Source: Pseudoxanthomonas beigongshangi (GTDB taxonomy: Bacteria; Pseudomonadota; Gammaproteobacteria; Xanthomonadales; Xanthomonadaceae). Taken from it: a stretch of DNA of 64,000 nucleotides. This document shows positions 7,121 to 16,555 of the stretch, one piece after another. The DNA is taken from positions 62,001 through 126,000 of the forward strand of contig NZ_JADHDV010000010.1 in assembly GCF_016820515.1 (NCBI RefSeq). The letters are read 5' to 3'. The translations under genes were made by a program, and so were the position numbers. The notes beneath the pieces are model-generated. The model saw only the letters and a list, made by a program, of their open reading frames with translations, made no database searches and had not been told where the DNA came from. Positions within the stretch are counted from its first letter, which is position 1; each line of letters opens with the position of its first letter.

Positions 7121-8785
7121 ATGCGCAGATGCTTGCTGGCGATGGTGTTGGGTGCGATGTCCGGAGCGGGACTGGCGGCGGAGGTCACCGTGCTGACCGC
7201 CGATCGCATCCATACCTCCGATCCGCGGCGGCCGGAGGTCCAGGCCATGGCCTGGGATTCGGCGGGGCGGTTGCTGGCGTTGGGTGATGCGGCGGAAATG
7301 CGCGCGAAGTATCCACAGGCCGAGCGCGTCGAGGCCGCCGGCAAGACGGTGATTCCGGGACTCATCGATGCGCATGGCCACCTGATGGGGCTGGGCTTCG
7401 CGCTCATGCGCGCGGACCTGACCGGTACCCGCAGCAAGCAGGAAATCGTGGAACGCCTGCGCGCCTACGCGTCGCAATTGCCGAAGGACGCCTGGTTGCT
7501 GGGCGGTGGCTGGGATCAGAACGACTGGCCCGAGAAGCGGTTCCCGACCGCCGCGGATCTGGATGCCGCGTTCCCGGATCGCCCGGTTTGGCTGGAACGC
7601 GTGGACGGGCATGCCGGCTGGGCGAATTCGGCGGCATTGCGCGCGGTGGCGGCGAAATCCGCCAGGTCGCTGGAAGGGGATTGGCAACCGGATGGCGGCC
7701 GCATCGAGCGCGCCGGCGGCAAGCCGAACGGCGTATTCGTCGATGGCGCGATGGGACTGGTGTACGCGGTGATTCCTCCCGCCGATGACGCGACCCGCGA
7801 GCAGGCGGCCGCCAAGGCGTTCGATGCGGCGGTGCGGCATGGCCTGACCGGCGTGCACGACATGGGCGTGTCGCGCGAGGATCTGGCCCTGTTCAAGCGC
7901 TTCGCCGATCAGGGCCGCCTCCCGCTGAGGGTGGACGCCTATGCCGACGGTGACGGAAACGCGCTGGCGGATCTGTGCGCCAACGGACTCTACCGCCACT
8001 CCGGCGGACGTCTGGAAATGCGTGGAGTGAAGTTGTACATCGACGGTGCGCTGGGCAGCCGGGGCGCGGCCATGCTGGAGGAATACAGCGATGATCACGG
8101 CAATCGTGGCCTGCTGGTCACCGATCCCGCGAGCTACGAGACCGCGGTGCGCAAGGCGCGCGGATGCGACGTGCAGGTGGCGACCCACGCGATCGGCGAT
8201 CGCGGCAACCGGATCGTGCTGGACACCTACCAGAAGGTGCTGGGAGATGGCGCCGGCTCGGATCACCGCTGGCGCATCGAACACTCGCAGATCGTCGCGC
8301 CGGAGGACATCCCGCGGTTCGCCAGGCTGGGCGTGATCGCCTCGGTGCAGCCGACCCACGCGACCTCCGACATGCCCTGGGCGGAGGACCGCGTCGGCCC
8401 GCAGCGCATCCTCGGCGCCTACGCCTGGCAGCGATTCCTGCATAGCGGCGCGCGGCTCGCGCTGGGTTCGGATTTCCCGGTGGAATCGGTGGATCCGCGG
8501 CTGGGCCTGTATGCGGCGGTGACCCGCCAGGATCGCGACGGCCAGCCGCCCGGTGGATGGCAGCCGGATCAGCGGCTCAGCGCCGCCGAGGCGGTGCGTG
8601 GGTTCACCGCCGATGCCGCCTGGGCGGGACGCGACGAGAAGGAAGTGGGCCAATTGGCGCCGGGGTTGCGCGCGGATTTCGTGATCCTCGACGAGGATCC
8701 GCTGGCGGTGCCGGCCGCGCAGCTGGACGAGTTGCATATCCGTTCCACCTGGGTGGACGGCAAGCCGGTTTACGAGGCGCGCTGA
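7121..8785 (+). CDS. Secreted YtcJ-like amidohydrolase
   Basis: A 554-residue metal-dependent hydrolase of the amidohydrolase superfamily, YtcJ/NfdA-like branch. A signal peptide (MRRCLLAMVLGAMSGAGLAA) sends it to the periplasm, which is common for these enzymes in this family of bacteria. The metal site is visible: H85-G-H87 (IDAHGH), then ATHAIGDRGN, RIEHSQ and GSDFPVES near the end. The FVDGAMG segment and DGALGSRGAAM loop are typical of the YtcJ branch. Members hydrolyse N-formyl or other amides of diverse substrates, so the exact substrate cannot be read from sequence. The ATG has a GGAGCGGGG ribosome-binding site. It is convergent with the PhzF gene, with a hairpin between them. Confidence 0.87.
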   Translation: MRRCLLAMVLGAMSGAGLAAEVTVLTADRIHTSDPRRPEVQAMAWDSAGRLLALGDAAEMRAKYPQAERVEAAGKTVIPGLIDAHGHLMGLGFALMRADLTGTRSKQEIVERLRAYASQLPKDAWLLGGGWDQNDWPEKRFPTAADLDAAFPDRPVWLERVDGHAGWANSAALRAVAAKSARSLEGDWQPDGGRIERAGGKPNGVFVDGAMGLVYAVIPPADDATREQAAAKAFDAAVRHGLTGVHDMGVSREDLALFKRFADQGRLPLRVDAYADGDGNALADLCANGLYRHSGGRLEMRGVKLYIDGALGSRGAAMLEEYSDDHGNRGLLVTDPASYETAVRKARGCDVQVATHAIGDRGNRIVLDTYQKVLGDGAGSDHRWRIEHSQIVAPEDIPRFARLGVIASVQPTHATSDMPWAEDRVGPQRILGAYAWQRFLHSGARLALGSDFPVESVDPRLGLYAAVTRQDRDGQPPGGWQPDQRLSAAEAVRGFTADAAWAGRDEKEVGQLAPGLRADFVILDEDPLAVPAAQLDELHIRSTWVDGKPVYEAR

Positions 8786-8794
8786 AACCGGCGG

Positions 8795-8826
8795 CTGCAC
8801 GCGAGTGGCGCGTGCAGTCGTTCTTT
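8795..8826. terminator. Terminator hairpin between convergent genes
   Basis: A 9-bp perfect stem (CTGCACGCG / CGCGTGCAG) with a five-base loop is followed on the plus strand by TCGTTCTTT. It sits 10 bp after the amidohydrolase stop and before the convergent PhzF gene end. Confidence 0.7.
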
Positions 8827-8881
8827 ACTCTGCCGGACTCATCCCGGTTGCCGGGACGACGATGCGGTGCGGCGGCTCCGA

Positions 8882-9763
8882 TCACCAGTCCAGCGTGCCG
8901 CTGACCACCGTGCGGACGTGACCGCCGGACCAGACGTCGCCATGCTCGTCCACGTGCAGCTGCAGGCGGGCATCGTGGCCGACCTCGCGGCCCTGGCTGA
9001 CGGTATAGCGGGTGCGTCCGGCGGGCAGCGCGCCACGTTCGGCCAGCCAGGCGGCCAGGGTCGCATTGGCGGCGCCGGACGCGGCGTCCTCGAACACCGC
9101 CGGCGCGCCGACGAAGGCGCGCACCACCAGGTCGTAGTCCTGGCCTGCGTCGGCGCGCGCGTAGGCGCACACGCCCATGCTGTCGGTGGCCTTGGCCAGC
9201 GTGGCGATCGCGTTCCAGTCGGGCGCGGCCGTGCGCAGCGTCTGTTCGTCGCGAACCTCGGCCAGCCACCAGCGGCGGCCGCCGTCGACCAGCGCGGGAG
9301 GCAAGGCACCGGCGGGCAAACTGGCGAGCGCCGCCTGCAATAACGGATCGTTGGCCGGTTCGCCGGTTTTCAGCACGCTGGCGCGCGGAGTGCGCACGGC
9401 GATGCTGCGCCCGTGGCCCTCGCCATCCACCCGCAGCGGCAGGCGGCCAGCGATGCCTTCCTGCACCAGCACGCCCTCGCGCGGCTCCGCCAGGCCCGCT
9501 TCCAGCACCACGTGTGCGGTACCCACGCTGGGGTGGCCGGCGAACGGCACCTCGCGGCGCGGACTGAAGATGCGCAAGCCGTAGCTGGCTTCCGCCGACG
9601 GGGCGGGAAACACGAAGGTGGTTTCCGGCAGGCGGGTCCAGCGGGCGATCGCCTGCATGGCGTCGTCGTCCAGGCCCTCGGCGTCCAGGACCACGGCGAG
9701 CGGATTGCCGGCGCCGGGGCGGTCGGCGAAAACGTCCAGTTGGACGTAGCGGCGAAGGGTCAT
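8882..9763 (-). CDS. PhzF family epimerase/isomerase-like protein
   Basis: A 293-residue protein of the PhzF family (diaminopimelate-epimerase fold). Family marks are the N-terminal QLDVFADRPGAGNPLAVV, the catalytic Glu in LPETTFVF (about residue 48), the FAGHPSVGT loop and the SGAANATLAAW segment of the second lobe. PhzF from phenazine producers isomerises a trans-2,3-dihydro-3-hydroxyanthranilate intermediate. No other phenazine genes are here, so this is one of the many stand-alone members of unknown substrate. The tandem neighbour is a related but broken copy, so this is the functional one of the pair. Confidence 0.87.
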   Translation of the reverse strand: MTLRRYVQLDVFADRPGAGNPLAVVLDAEGLDDDAMQAIARWTRLPETTFVFPAPSAEASYGLRIFSPRREVPFAGHPSVGTAHVVLEAGLAEPREGVLVQEGIAGRLPLRVDGEGHGRSIAVRTPRASVLKTGEPANDPLLQAALASLPAGALPPALVDGGRRWWLAEVRDEQTLRTAAPDWNAIATLAKATDSMGVCAYARADAGQDYDLVVRAFVGAPAVFEDAASGAANATLAAWLAERGALPAGRTRYTVSQGREVGHDARLQLHVDEHGDVWSGGHVRTVVSGTLDW

Positions 9764-9791
9764 CGGGGGAATCTCGGTGGGGGCGCGCAGC

Positions 9792-10518
9792 TTACCAAGT
9801 CGCGCTGCCGGCGATGACCGCCTGCACCTGCCCCCCGATCCAGATGTCGCCGGTGGCGTCGAGCTCCACCGTGACCCGCCCGTCGCGTCCCAGTTCGCGG
9901 CCCTGGCTGGCGATGTAGCGGCCGTGCAGGCCCGGAAAGCGGCCCGCGGCGTGCAGCAACGCGCCGATGGCGGCGTTCGCGCTGCCGGTCACCGGATCCT
10001 CCGGTATGTCGTCGGCCGGACAGAACGCACGCACGGCGAGCGCGTGCTTCTGATCCATTGGGGCCTGATTCGTCGCAGCCTGGCCGAACACTGCCAGGCC
10101 GATCGCGCCGCTGGCCCGGCTCAGTGCGTCGATGGCGGAAAGGTCGGGCACCAGCGCGCGGACCGCGGCGGCATCCTCCAGTTCCACCAGCCACCATGCC
10201 GGACCGTTGTTCCAGAGCGCGGCGGGCAGCGGGCCGAGCGGGAGCGGCGCGAGCACCGCGGCAAGCAGGTTGCGCGCCGATGCTGGGATGGCCGGCGAAC
10301 GGCAGTTCCCGGCGCGGGGTGAAGATGCGGATGCGGTAGTCGGCCTCGGCCGAGGTCGGCGGCAGGAAGAAGATGGTTTCGGACAGCCGGGTCCAGGCCG
10401 CGAACGCCTGCATGGCCGCGGTGTCCAGATCGGCCGCGTCCAGCACCACCCCCAGCGGATTGCCGGCGCCGGGACGGTCGGCGAAGACGTCGAGCTGCAG
10501 GTAGCGGCGAGGGCGCAT
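9792..10518 (-). pseudogene. Decayed second PhzF family gene (internal deletion and frameshift)
   Basis: Read on the minus strand, the first 88 residues or so are a good PhzF N-terminus (PRRYLQLDVFADRPGAGNP, catalytic Glu in LSETIFF, then FAGHPSIGA). The frame then loses homology. PhzF sequence resumes in another frame near 10275 (NLLAAVLAPLPLG, then SGAIGLAVFGQ, DPVTGSANAAIGALLHA) and runs to the stop at 9792. Compared with the intact neighbour, about 55-60 residues between the GHPS loop and this point are missing. This is most simply a deletion whose length was not a multiple of three. The two remnants would not fold as a complete protein. A sequencing error could explain a frameshift but not the missing block. 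Confidence 0.82.
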
Positions 10519-10570
10519 GGGTCGCTGTCCTTCGGTGCCGGTCCGGGCCAAATTCGGTGGGGCGTTCGGC

Positions 10571-10604
10571 TAGAATCGAGGGTTCACGCCCGAATGTTTC
10601 GGGC
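10571..10604 (+). promoter_or_regulatory. Candidate -10 and 5' hairpin ahead of lysC-lysA
   Basis: TAGAAT (10571-10576) is a good -10 hexamer, with no clear -35. It is followed at 10588-10604 by a 7-bp perfect stem GCCCGAA/TTCGGGC with a three-base loop and then ATTTCC. The hairpin would lie at the very 5' end of the transcript, 20 bp before the ATG. Whether it is regulatory is inference. Confidence 0.35.
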
Positions 10605-10624
10605 ATTTCCCCGCCATTCTATCC

Positions 10625-13255
10625 ATGCCCTCCGCCCCTATCGCGCCTGATCCCTGGATCGTCCTCAAGTTCGGTGGCACTTCGGTGTCCCGTCGTCATC
10701 GTTGGGACACGATTGGCCGGCTGGCGAAAAAACGGGCGGACGAGCAGGGCGCGCGCGTGCTGGTGGTGGTGTCGGCGCTGTCCGGCGTCACCAACGAGCT
10801 GACCGCGATTGCCGATGGCGCGGCCGACAGCGCCGAGCGTGTCGCGAAACTGGAGCAGCGCCACCGCGAATTCGCCGTCGAACTGGGACTGGACGCCGAC
10901 GCGGTGCTCGGTACCCGGCTGGCGGCGTTGCGCGATTTGCTGGCCGATTCGCGCGTCGCGGCCCGCAGCCTCGACTGGCAGGCCGAGGTGATGGCGCAGG
11001 GCGAATTGCTGTCCTCCACGCTGGGCGCGGCCTACCTGAAATCGCAGGGACTGGACTTCGGCTGGATGGACGCACGCCACTGGTTGCAGGCCAGCATCCT
11101 GCCCAACCAGAGCGCGTGGGCGCAGCGCCTGTCGGTGTCCTGCGCGACCGCGCCGGACCAGGACTGGCGGCGCGCCTTTGCCGCCCAGGACTGCGCGATG
11201 CTGCTGACCCAGGGCTTCATCGCCCGTCACGGCGATGGCGGCACCGCGATCCTGGGCCGCGGCGGCTCGGATACCTCGGCGGCCTACTTCGGCGCGCTGC
11301 TGGGCGCGCGCCGGGTGGAAATCTGGACCGACGTGCCCGGCATGTTCAGCGCCAACCCGCGCGAAGTGCCGGATGCGCGCCTGCTGACCCGGCTGGACTA
11401 TTACGAAGCGCAGGAAATCGCCACCACCGGCGCCAAGGTCCTGCATCCGCGCTCGATCAAGCCGTGCCGCAACGCCGGCGTGCCGATGGCGATCCTGGAC
11501 ACCGAGCGTCCGGATCTGCCGGGTACCAGCATCGACGACAAGGCCGCGACGGTGCCCGGCGTGAAGGCGGTGAGCCGGCGCAACGGCATCGTGCTGGTGT
11601 CGATGGAAGGCATCGGCATGTGGCAGCAGGTCGGCTTCCTGGCCGACGTGTTCGCGCGCTTCAAGAAGCATGGCCTGTCGGTGGACCTGATCGGTTCGTC
11701 GGAAACCAACGTCACCGTGTCGCTGGATCCCAGCGAGAACCTGGTCAGCACCGACGTGCTGGCGGCACTGTCGGCGGATCTGGCCGAAGTGTGCCGGGTC
11801 AAGGTGATCGCGCCGTGCACCGCGATCACCCTGGTCGGCCGCGGCATGCGCTCGCTGCTGCACAAGCTGTCGGATGTGTGGGCGATGTTCGGTCGCGAAC
11901 GCGTGCACCTGATTTCGCAGTCGTCCAACGACCTCAACCTGACCTTCGTCATCGACGAGGCCACCGCCGACGGCATGTTGCCGGTGCTGCACGCGGCGCT
12001 GATCGACAGCGGCGCGATGCCGACCGACGAGACCAGTGTGTTCGGTCCGAGCTGGCGCGAGATCAACGGCGCGATCCGCCGCCGCGGCATGCCGTGGTGG
12101 CAGGCGCCGAAGGAACGCGAACGCCTGCTGTCGCTCGCCGGCGTCGGCACCCCGCGCTACGTCTACCACCTGCCGACCGTGCGGGCGCGCGCCCGCGCGC
12201 TGGCCGGCATCGCCGCCATCGATCGCCGCTTCTATGCGATCAAGGCCAACTCGCATCCGGCCGTACTGCGCGCGATCGCCGGCGAGGGCTTCGGCCTGGA
12301 ATGCGTGTCGCAGGGCGAACTGGAGCGCGTGTTCGCGGAAGTGCCTTCGCTGGCGCCGCAGAACGTACTGTTCACCCCCAGCTTCGCGCCGCGGGGAGAG
12401 TACGAATTCGCGTTGTCGCGCGGGGTTATCGTCACCCTCGACAACGTCGAGGCGCTGCGGAACTGGCCCGAGGTGTTCCGCGGCCACAGGCTGTGGGTGC
12501 GCATCGATCTGGGGCGAGGCGACGGTCACCACGACAAGGTCAAGACCGGCGGCAAGACCTCCAAGTTCGGCTTGCCGCTGGCGCGCCTGGACGAGTTCCT
12601 CGCCGCCGCGCGCGCGCTCGACATCCGCATCGTCGGCCTGCATGCGCACCTGGGCAGCGGAGTGGAGACGCCGTTGCACTGGAAGCAGGTCAGCGACGAG
12701 CTGGGCGGGCTGGCCGATCAGATCGGCACCATCGAAAGCATCGACATCGGCGGCGGATTGCCGATTCCTTACGCGGCCGAGGACGAGCCCTTCGATCTGG
12801 AGTCCTGGGCGACCGGGCTGGCCGAAATCAAGGCCGCGTATCCCGCCTATCAGCTGATCATCGAACCGGGCCGCTACCTGGTGGCCGAATCGGGGGCGCT
12901 GCTGACCCATGTCACCCAGGTGGTGGAGAAGCAGGGCATCCGCAGGGTTGGCGCGGACGCCGGCATGAACGCGCTGATCCGCCCGGCGCTGTACGACGCC
13001 TGGCACGACGTGGCCAATCTGAGCCGGCTGGGCGACACGCTGGAGGACAGCTTCGACGTGGTCGGCCCGATCTGCGAATCCAGCGACGTGTTCGGCAAGC
13101 GCCGGCGCCTGCCGGCGGCGACCGCCGAGGGCGACGTGCTGGTGTTCGCCGATGCCGGCGCCTACGGCTTCTCGATGGCCAACACCTACAACCTCCGCGA
13201 TCTGCCGGCGGAGGAAGTACTTGACGAGGCTGTGGGCGATGAAACCGCGCGCTGA
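10625..13255 (+). CDS. lysAC: Bifunctional aspartate kinase / diaminopimelate decarboxylase
   Basis: An 876-residue fusion of the first and last enzymes of lysine synthesis, a known xanthomonad arrangement. Residues about 10-300 are aspartokinase (LKFGGTSV near 14, GRGGSDTSAA, WTDVPGMF), followed by two ACT-type regulatory repeats (VSMEGIGMWQQVGFLAD; then LVGRGMRSLL) to about 465. The rest is a fold-type III PLP diaminopimelate decarboxylase: Lys540 in FYAIKANSHP binds PLP, HLGSG and EPGRYLV are present, and CESSDVF carries the catalytic Cys. It makes aspartyl phosphate from Asp and ATP, and converts meso-DAP to lysine. Because DAP also feeds peptidoglycan, the fusion bears on flux between lysine and cell wall. 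The following gene starts inside its last 17 bp. Confidence 0.95.
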   Translation: MPSAPIAPDPWIVLKFGGTSVSRRHRWDTIGRLAKKRADEQGARVLVVVSALSGVTNELTAIADGAADSAERVAKLEQRHREFAVELGLDADAVLGTRLAALRDLLADSRVAARSLDWQAEVMAQGELLSSTLGAAYLKSQGLDFGWMDARHWLQASILPNQSAWAQRLSVSCATAPDQDWRRAFAAQDCAMLLTQGFIARHGDGGTAILGRGGSDTSAAYFGALLGARRVEIWTDVPGMFSANPREVPDARLLTRLDYYEAQEIATTGAKVLHPRSIKPCRNAGVPMAILDTERPDLPGTSIDDKAATVPGVKAVSRRNGIVLVSMEGIGMWQQVGFLADVFARFKKHGLSVDLIGSSETNVTVSLDPSENLVSTDVLAALSADLAEVCRVKVIAPCTAITLVGRGMRSLLHKLSDVWAMFGRERVHLISQSSNDLNLTFVIDEATADGMLPVLHAALIDSGAMPTDETSVFGPSWREINGAIRRRGMPWWQAPKERERLLSLAGVGTPRYVYHLPTVRARARALAGIAAIDRRFYAIKANSHPAVLRAIAGEGFGLECVSQGELERVFAEVPSLAPQNVLFTPSFAPRGEYEFALSRGVIVTLDNVEALRNWPEVFRGHRLWVRIDLGRGDGHHDKVKTGGKTSKFGLPLARLDEFLAAARALDIRIVGLHAHLGSGVETPLHWKQVSDELGGLADQIGTIESIDIGGGLPIPYAAEDEPFDLESWATGLAEIKAAYPAYQLIIEPGRYLVAESGALLTHVTQVVEKQGIRRVGADAGMNALIRPALYDAWHDVANLSRLGDTLEDSFDVVGPICESSDVFGKRRRLPAATAEGDVLVFADAGAYGFSMANTYNLRDLPAEEVLDEAVGDETAR

Positions 13256-13736
13256 GTTCGTGCTGACCACGGCGGTCATCGCGCTGGCGCTGGCGATCAT
13301 CGCCTTCGTGGCGATGCTTCACCAGTGGAATGTCTCGCAATGGGCGGCAGGAGCAGTGGAGGCGCTGAAATGGGCGCCGGCGGCGTTCTTCGCCGCGTTG
13401 CTGGGGGCGTTGGGCACCACGGCTTGGCATCGCCGCGCACTGGCGCGCCAGCGGCGCTGGTCGGCTGGGGGCATGACCCTGCGCACGCTGCTGTTGTCCT
13501 ATCTGGCGTTCCCGCTTTTGCTGGGTGCGTGGGTCGCCGCCGTCTCCGCCGGCGACCAGCTCTGGGCGGCCAGCCCGGCACCGGTGGAAGACAGCCTGTC
13601 CTGGCTGCCGCTGACCATGCTGCTGTTCACCGTGTTCGCCATCGTGCTGGGCGCGGTGCCGGCTTTCATCCTCGAATACTTCGTCAGCCGCCGTTACCTG
13701 CGCCGGCAGGCGGCCGTCACCACAGGTTCCGCATGA
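13239..13736 (+). CDS. Four-TM membrane protein of unknown function, in the lysC-lysA/murL/murD2 run
   Basis: A 165-residue integral membrane protein I cannot assign to a family. Hydrophobic segments lie at about 8-26, 44-62, 82-103 and 122-146, joined by basic loops (WHRRALARQRRW at 63-74; SRRYLRRQ near the end), which suggests both ends are cytoplasmic. It overlaps lysC-lysA by 17 bp at its start and murL by the ATGA overlap at its end, so it must be co-translated with them. The position suggests a link with amino-acid or UDP-MurNAc precursor metabolism, but nothing in the sequence shows it. The ATG at 13239 was chosen because upstream in-frame sequence runs over conserved lysA codons. Confidence 0.8.
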   Translation: MKPRAEFVLTTAVIALALAIIAFVAMLHQWNVSQWAAGAVEALKWAPAAFFAALLGALGTTAWHRRALARQRRWSAGGMTLRTLLLSYLAFPLLLGAWVAAVSAGDQLWAASPAPVEDSLSWLPLTMLLFTVFAIVLGAVPAFILEYFVSRRYLRRQAAVTTGSA

Positions 13737-15091
13737 GCAATTTCGATCGTTCCTCCATCCGCTGTTTCCGGTTCGTCCGCTGTTCCCTCGATCCGGAAAC
13801 CGGCGTCGCGCGCCTGGTCTACGCTTTCGACGACGGTCCCGAACTGATCGAGACCGTCACTTTCCCCGGCGCCCCCTTCACGTTGGACACGCAACGGGCG
13901 CAGGCCGCGCAGCAGGCGCTGCGGCTGCTGCACCTGCTGACCGGCGTGAGTTACTACAAGGCCGCCGTGCCGCCGGAAATCCGCATCGACGACTACGCCA
14001 TCGACGCCGATACCGCGGCGATGATGGAAGAGATCTACGTCAATGGACTGGGCGAGTTCGCCTACCGCAACGGCCTGGACCTGCATGGTCGGGTGCGCTT
14101 TCCGATCGGCAAGACCGAGCCGGATGCGCCCGCACCGGTGCTGGGCCTGCGCCAGCACGCGCTGGCCGCGATCGGCGGCGGCAAGGATTCGCTGGTCAGC
14201 ATCGAGGCGTTGCGCGGCGCGGGCGTCGGGCAGACCGTCACCTGGGTGGGTGGTTCGCAGCTGATCGCCGCCTGCGCGGCGCGCACCGGTCTGCCGACCT
14301 TCAACCTGGGGCGCGCGCTGGCGCCGGAACTGTTCGAGTACAACCGGCAGGGCGCCTGGAACGGCCATATCCCGGTCACCGCGATCAATTCGGCGATCAT
14401 GGTGCTGGCGGCGCTGCTGCGGGACGCCGACCAGGTGGTGTTCTCCAATGAGCGATCGGCCAGCTACGGCAGCGTCATCCCCGGCACCGGCGAAGTGAAC
14501 CACCAGTGGTCCAAGGGCTGGCGCTGCGAGCAGTTGCTGGGCGACTACGTGCAGCGGCACGTGGCCGCGGACCTGCACTACTACTCGCTGTTGCGGCCGC
14601 TGTCCGAACTGGCGGTGGCGCGGCAGTTCGCCCGCACCGATCATTACGACGCGCATTTCTCCAGTTGCAACCGCAACTTCCACATCCTCGGCGAGCGCCC
14701 GGTGAACCGATGGTGCGGCGTCTGCCCGAAGTGCCACTTCGTGTTCCTGGCGCTGGCACCGTTCATGCCCAAGCCGCGCCTGGTCGGCATCTTCGGCCGC
14801 AACCTGCTGGATGACCCGGGCCAGATCGGCGGCTTCGACGCGCTGCTGGAATACCAGGACCACAAGCCGTTCGAATGCGTCGGCGAAGGCCAGGAATCGC
14901 GCGCGGCGATGGCCGCGCTGGGCGAACGCCCGGAATGGCGCGAGGACGCGCTGGTGGCGCGTTTCAACCGCGAAATCCGGCCGCAGCTGGATCCGGCCGA
15001 ACTGGCGATCGCGCCGCTGCTGGAAGTGGGGGGCGAACACCGCATCCCCGCCGCGCTGTGGGAGCGACTGCGTGCGAATTTCGCAGCTTGA
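13733..15091 (+). CDS. murL: UDP-MurNAc-L-Ala-L-Glu epimerase MurL
   Basis: A 452-residue enzyme that inverts the terminal L-Glu of UDP-MurNAc-L-Ala-L-Glu to D-Glu, replacing glutamate racemase in peptidoglycan synthesis. The pathway was established in Xanthomonas oryzae, where MurL works together with MurD2 and uses ATP. The sequence shows an ATP-pyrophosphatase-like loop IGGGKDS (147-153), compatible with substrate adenylation. A Cys cluster ([10 protein letters not shown], about residue 327) and a conserved [10 protein letters not shown] stretch follow. The start codon overlaps the previous stop (ATGA), and murD2 starts inside its last 20 bp. Identification rests on the PP-loop architecture and, strongly, on the murD2 partner. 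Confidence 0.9.
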   Translation: MSNFDRSSIRCFRFVRCSLDPETGVARLVYAFDDGPELIETVTFPGAPFTLDTQRAQAAQQALRLLHLLTGVSYYKAAVPPEIRIDDYAIDADTAAMMEEIYVNGLGEFAYRNGLDLHGRVRFPIGKTEPDAPAPVLGLRQHALAAIGGGKDSLVSIEALRGAGVGQTVTWVGGSQLIAACAARTGLPTFNLGRALAPELFEYNRQGAWNGHIPVTAINSAIMVLAALLRDADQVVFSNERSASYGSVIPGTGEVNHQWSKGWRCEQLLGDYVQRHVAADLHYYSLLRPLSELAVARQFARTDHYDAHFSSCNRNFHILGERPVNRWCGVCPKCHFVFLALAPFMPKPRLVGIFGRNLLDDPGQIGGFDALLEYQDHKPFECVGEGQESRAAMAALGERPEWREDALVARFNREIRPQLDPAELAIAPLLEVGGEHRIPAALWERLRANFAA

Positions 15092-16475
15092 GGGACGCCG
15101 GGTCGCGTTGTGGGGCTGGGGCCGGGAAGGCCGCGCCGCGCATGACGCGATTCGCGCGCGACTGCCCGCGCTGCCACTGACGCTGTTCTGCGGCACGGGC
15201 GAGGCCGATGACGCCGCCGCGCTCGGCGACGGGCAACTGCGCATCGTCACCACGATCGATGCGGACGCGCTGTCCGCCTTCGAGATCGTGGTGAAGTCGC
15301 CGGGCATCAGCCCCAACAAGCCCGAGGCACTCGCCGCCGCCGCGCGAGGTACCCGCTTCATCGGCGGCACCGCGCTGTGGTTCGCCGAACATGCCGGCGC
15401 CGACGGTGTCGCCGCGCATACCCTCTGTGTGACCGGCACCAAGGGCAAGAGCACCACCACGTCATTGCTGGCCCACCTGTTGCGCGCGGCCGGACATCGC
15501 ACCGCGCTGGCCGGCAACATCGGCTTGCCGCTGCTGGAAGTGCTGGAACCGCGGCCGGCGCCGGAGTACTGGGCCATCGAACTGTCCAGCTACCAGACCG
15601 GCGATGTCGCCGCCAGCGGCGCGCGCCCGGACGTGGCGGTGGTGCTGAACCTGTTTCCGGAGCATCTGGACTGGCATGGTAGCCAGGCGCGCTATGTCGA
15701 GGACAAGCTGGCCCTGGTGACCCGCGCGCATCCGCGCGTGGCCGTGCTCAACGCGACCGATCCGCAACTGGCCACGTTGTCGCTGCCGCACAGCGAGATC
15801 CACTGGTTCAACACGCCGCGGGGCTGGCACCTGCGCGGCGACGATCTGTACCGCGGCGAGCACCGGGTGATGGATACCACCTCGGTGCCGGTGCCCGGCC
15901 GGCACAACCGCAGCAACCTGTGCGCGGTGCTGACCGCGCTGGAAGCGTTGGGCATCGATGGCGCCGGGGTCGCCGCGGCGGCGCGGAATTTCCGGCCGTT
16001 GCCCAATCGCCTGCAGACCCTGGGCGAACGGGATGGCTACACCTATGTCAACGACTCGATCAGCACCACGCCGCACGCGAGCCTGGCGGCGCTGGAATGC
16101 TTCGCCGGCAAGCCGATCGCGCTGTTGGTCGGTGGCCATGATCGCGGCCTGGAGTGGGAAGGATTCGCCGCCCGCATGGAGCACGACGCGCCACGGGTGA
16201 TCGTCACCATGGGTGCCAACGGGCCACGCATCCACGCGTTGCTGGCGCCGCTCGCGGCGGCGGGCCGCTTCGTTCTGCTGGCGGCGGAAAGCCTGCCGGA
16301 TGCGATGGCGCAGGCACGCGCGCATCTGTCCGCGCCCGGCGTCATCCTGCTGTCGCCGGGCGCCCCCAGCTACGGTCCGTATCGCGACTACGTGGCGCGC
16401 GGGCGTCATTTCGCCGAGCTGGCGGGGTTCGACCCGGCGCTGATTTCGGCGATTCCCGGCATCGGCATCGCCTGA
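15072..16475 (+). CDS. murD2: UDP-MurNAc-L-alanine--L-glutamate ligase MurD2
   Basis: A 467-residue cytosolic Mur ligase. The ATP loop [10 protein letters not shown] (about 120-129), the Mur-ligase middle domain ([21 protein letters not shown]) and the C-terminal domain ([34 protein letters not shown]) are all present. MurD2 of xanthomonads adds L-Glu to UDP-MurNAc-L-Ala, in contrast to MurD, which adds D-Glu; the product is then epimerised by MurL, encoded just upstream. The GTG at 15072 was chosen: it gives the usual N-terminus ([16 protein letters not shown]) and overlaps murL by 20 bp, while the frame upstream of it is non-homologous. Distinction from MurD is by context with murL. Confidence 0.92.
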   Translation: MRISQLEGRRVALWGWGREGRAAHDAIRARLPALPLTLFCGTGEADDAAALGDGQLRIVTTIDADALSAFEIVVKSPGISPNKPEALAAAARGTRFIGGTALWFAEHAGADGVAAHTLCVTGTKGKSTTTSLLAHLLRAAGHRTALAGNIGLPLLEVLEPRPAPEYWAIELSSYQTGDVAASGARPDVAVVLNLFPEHLDWHGSQARYVEDKLALVTRAHPRVAVLNATDPQLATLSLPHSEIHWFNTPRGWHLRGDDLYRGEHRVMDTTSVPVPGRHNRSNLCAVLTALEALGIDGAGVAAAARNFRPLPNRLQTLGERDGYTYVNDSISTTPHASLAALECFAGKPIALLVGGHDRGLEWEGFAARMEHDAPRVIVTMGANGPRIHALLAPLAAAGRFVLLAAESLPDAMAQARAHLSAPGVILLSPGAPSYGPYRDYVARGRHFAELAGFDPALISAIPGIGIA

Positions 16476-16555
16476 GTACAACAGGTCCGCCACTGCACAC
16501 TCGCGGCGCCCGGACCGGCGTACACTCCGCCGGTCTTTCCTTGCAAGGAACTGTC

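Noticed and set aside
9792-10518. Two separate genes from the broken PhzF copy
   Set aside because: Both pieces are parts of one PhzF protein in consecutive order; neither is a complete domain.
8882-10518. A phenazine biosynthesis locus
   Set aside because: Only PhzF-family genes are present; no phzA, B, D, E or G homologues lie nearby.
10619-13300. A minus-strand frame of about 890 codons opposite lysC-lysA
   Set aside because: Antisense shadow of the fusion gene; composition is Arg/Gly/Ala/His-rich without any motif.
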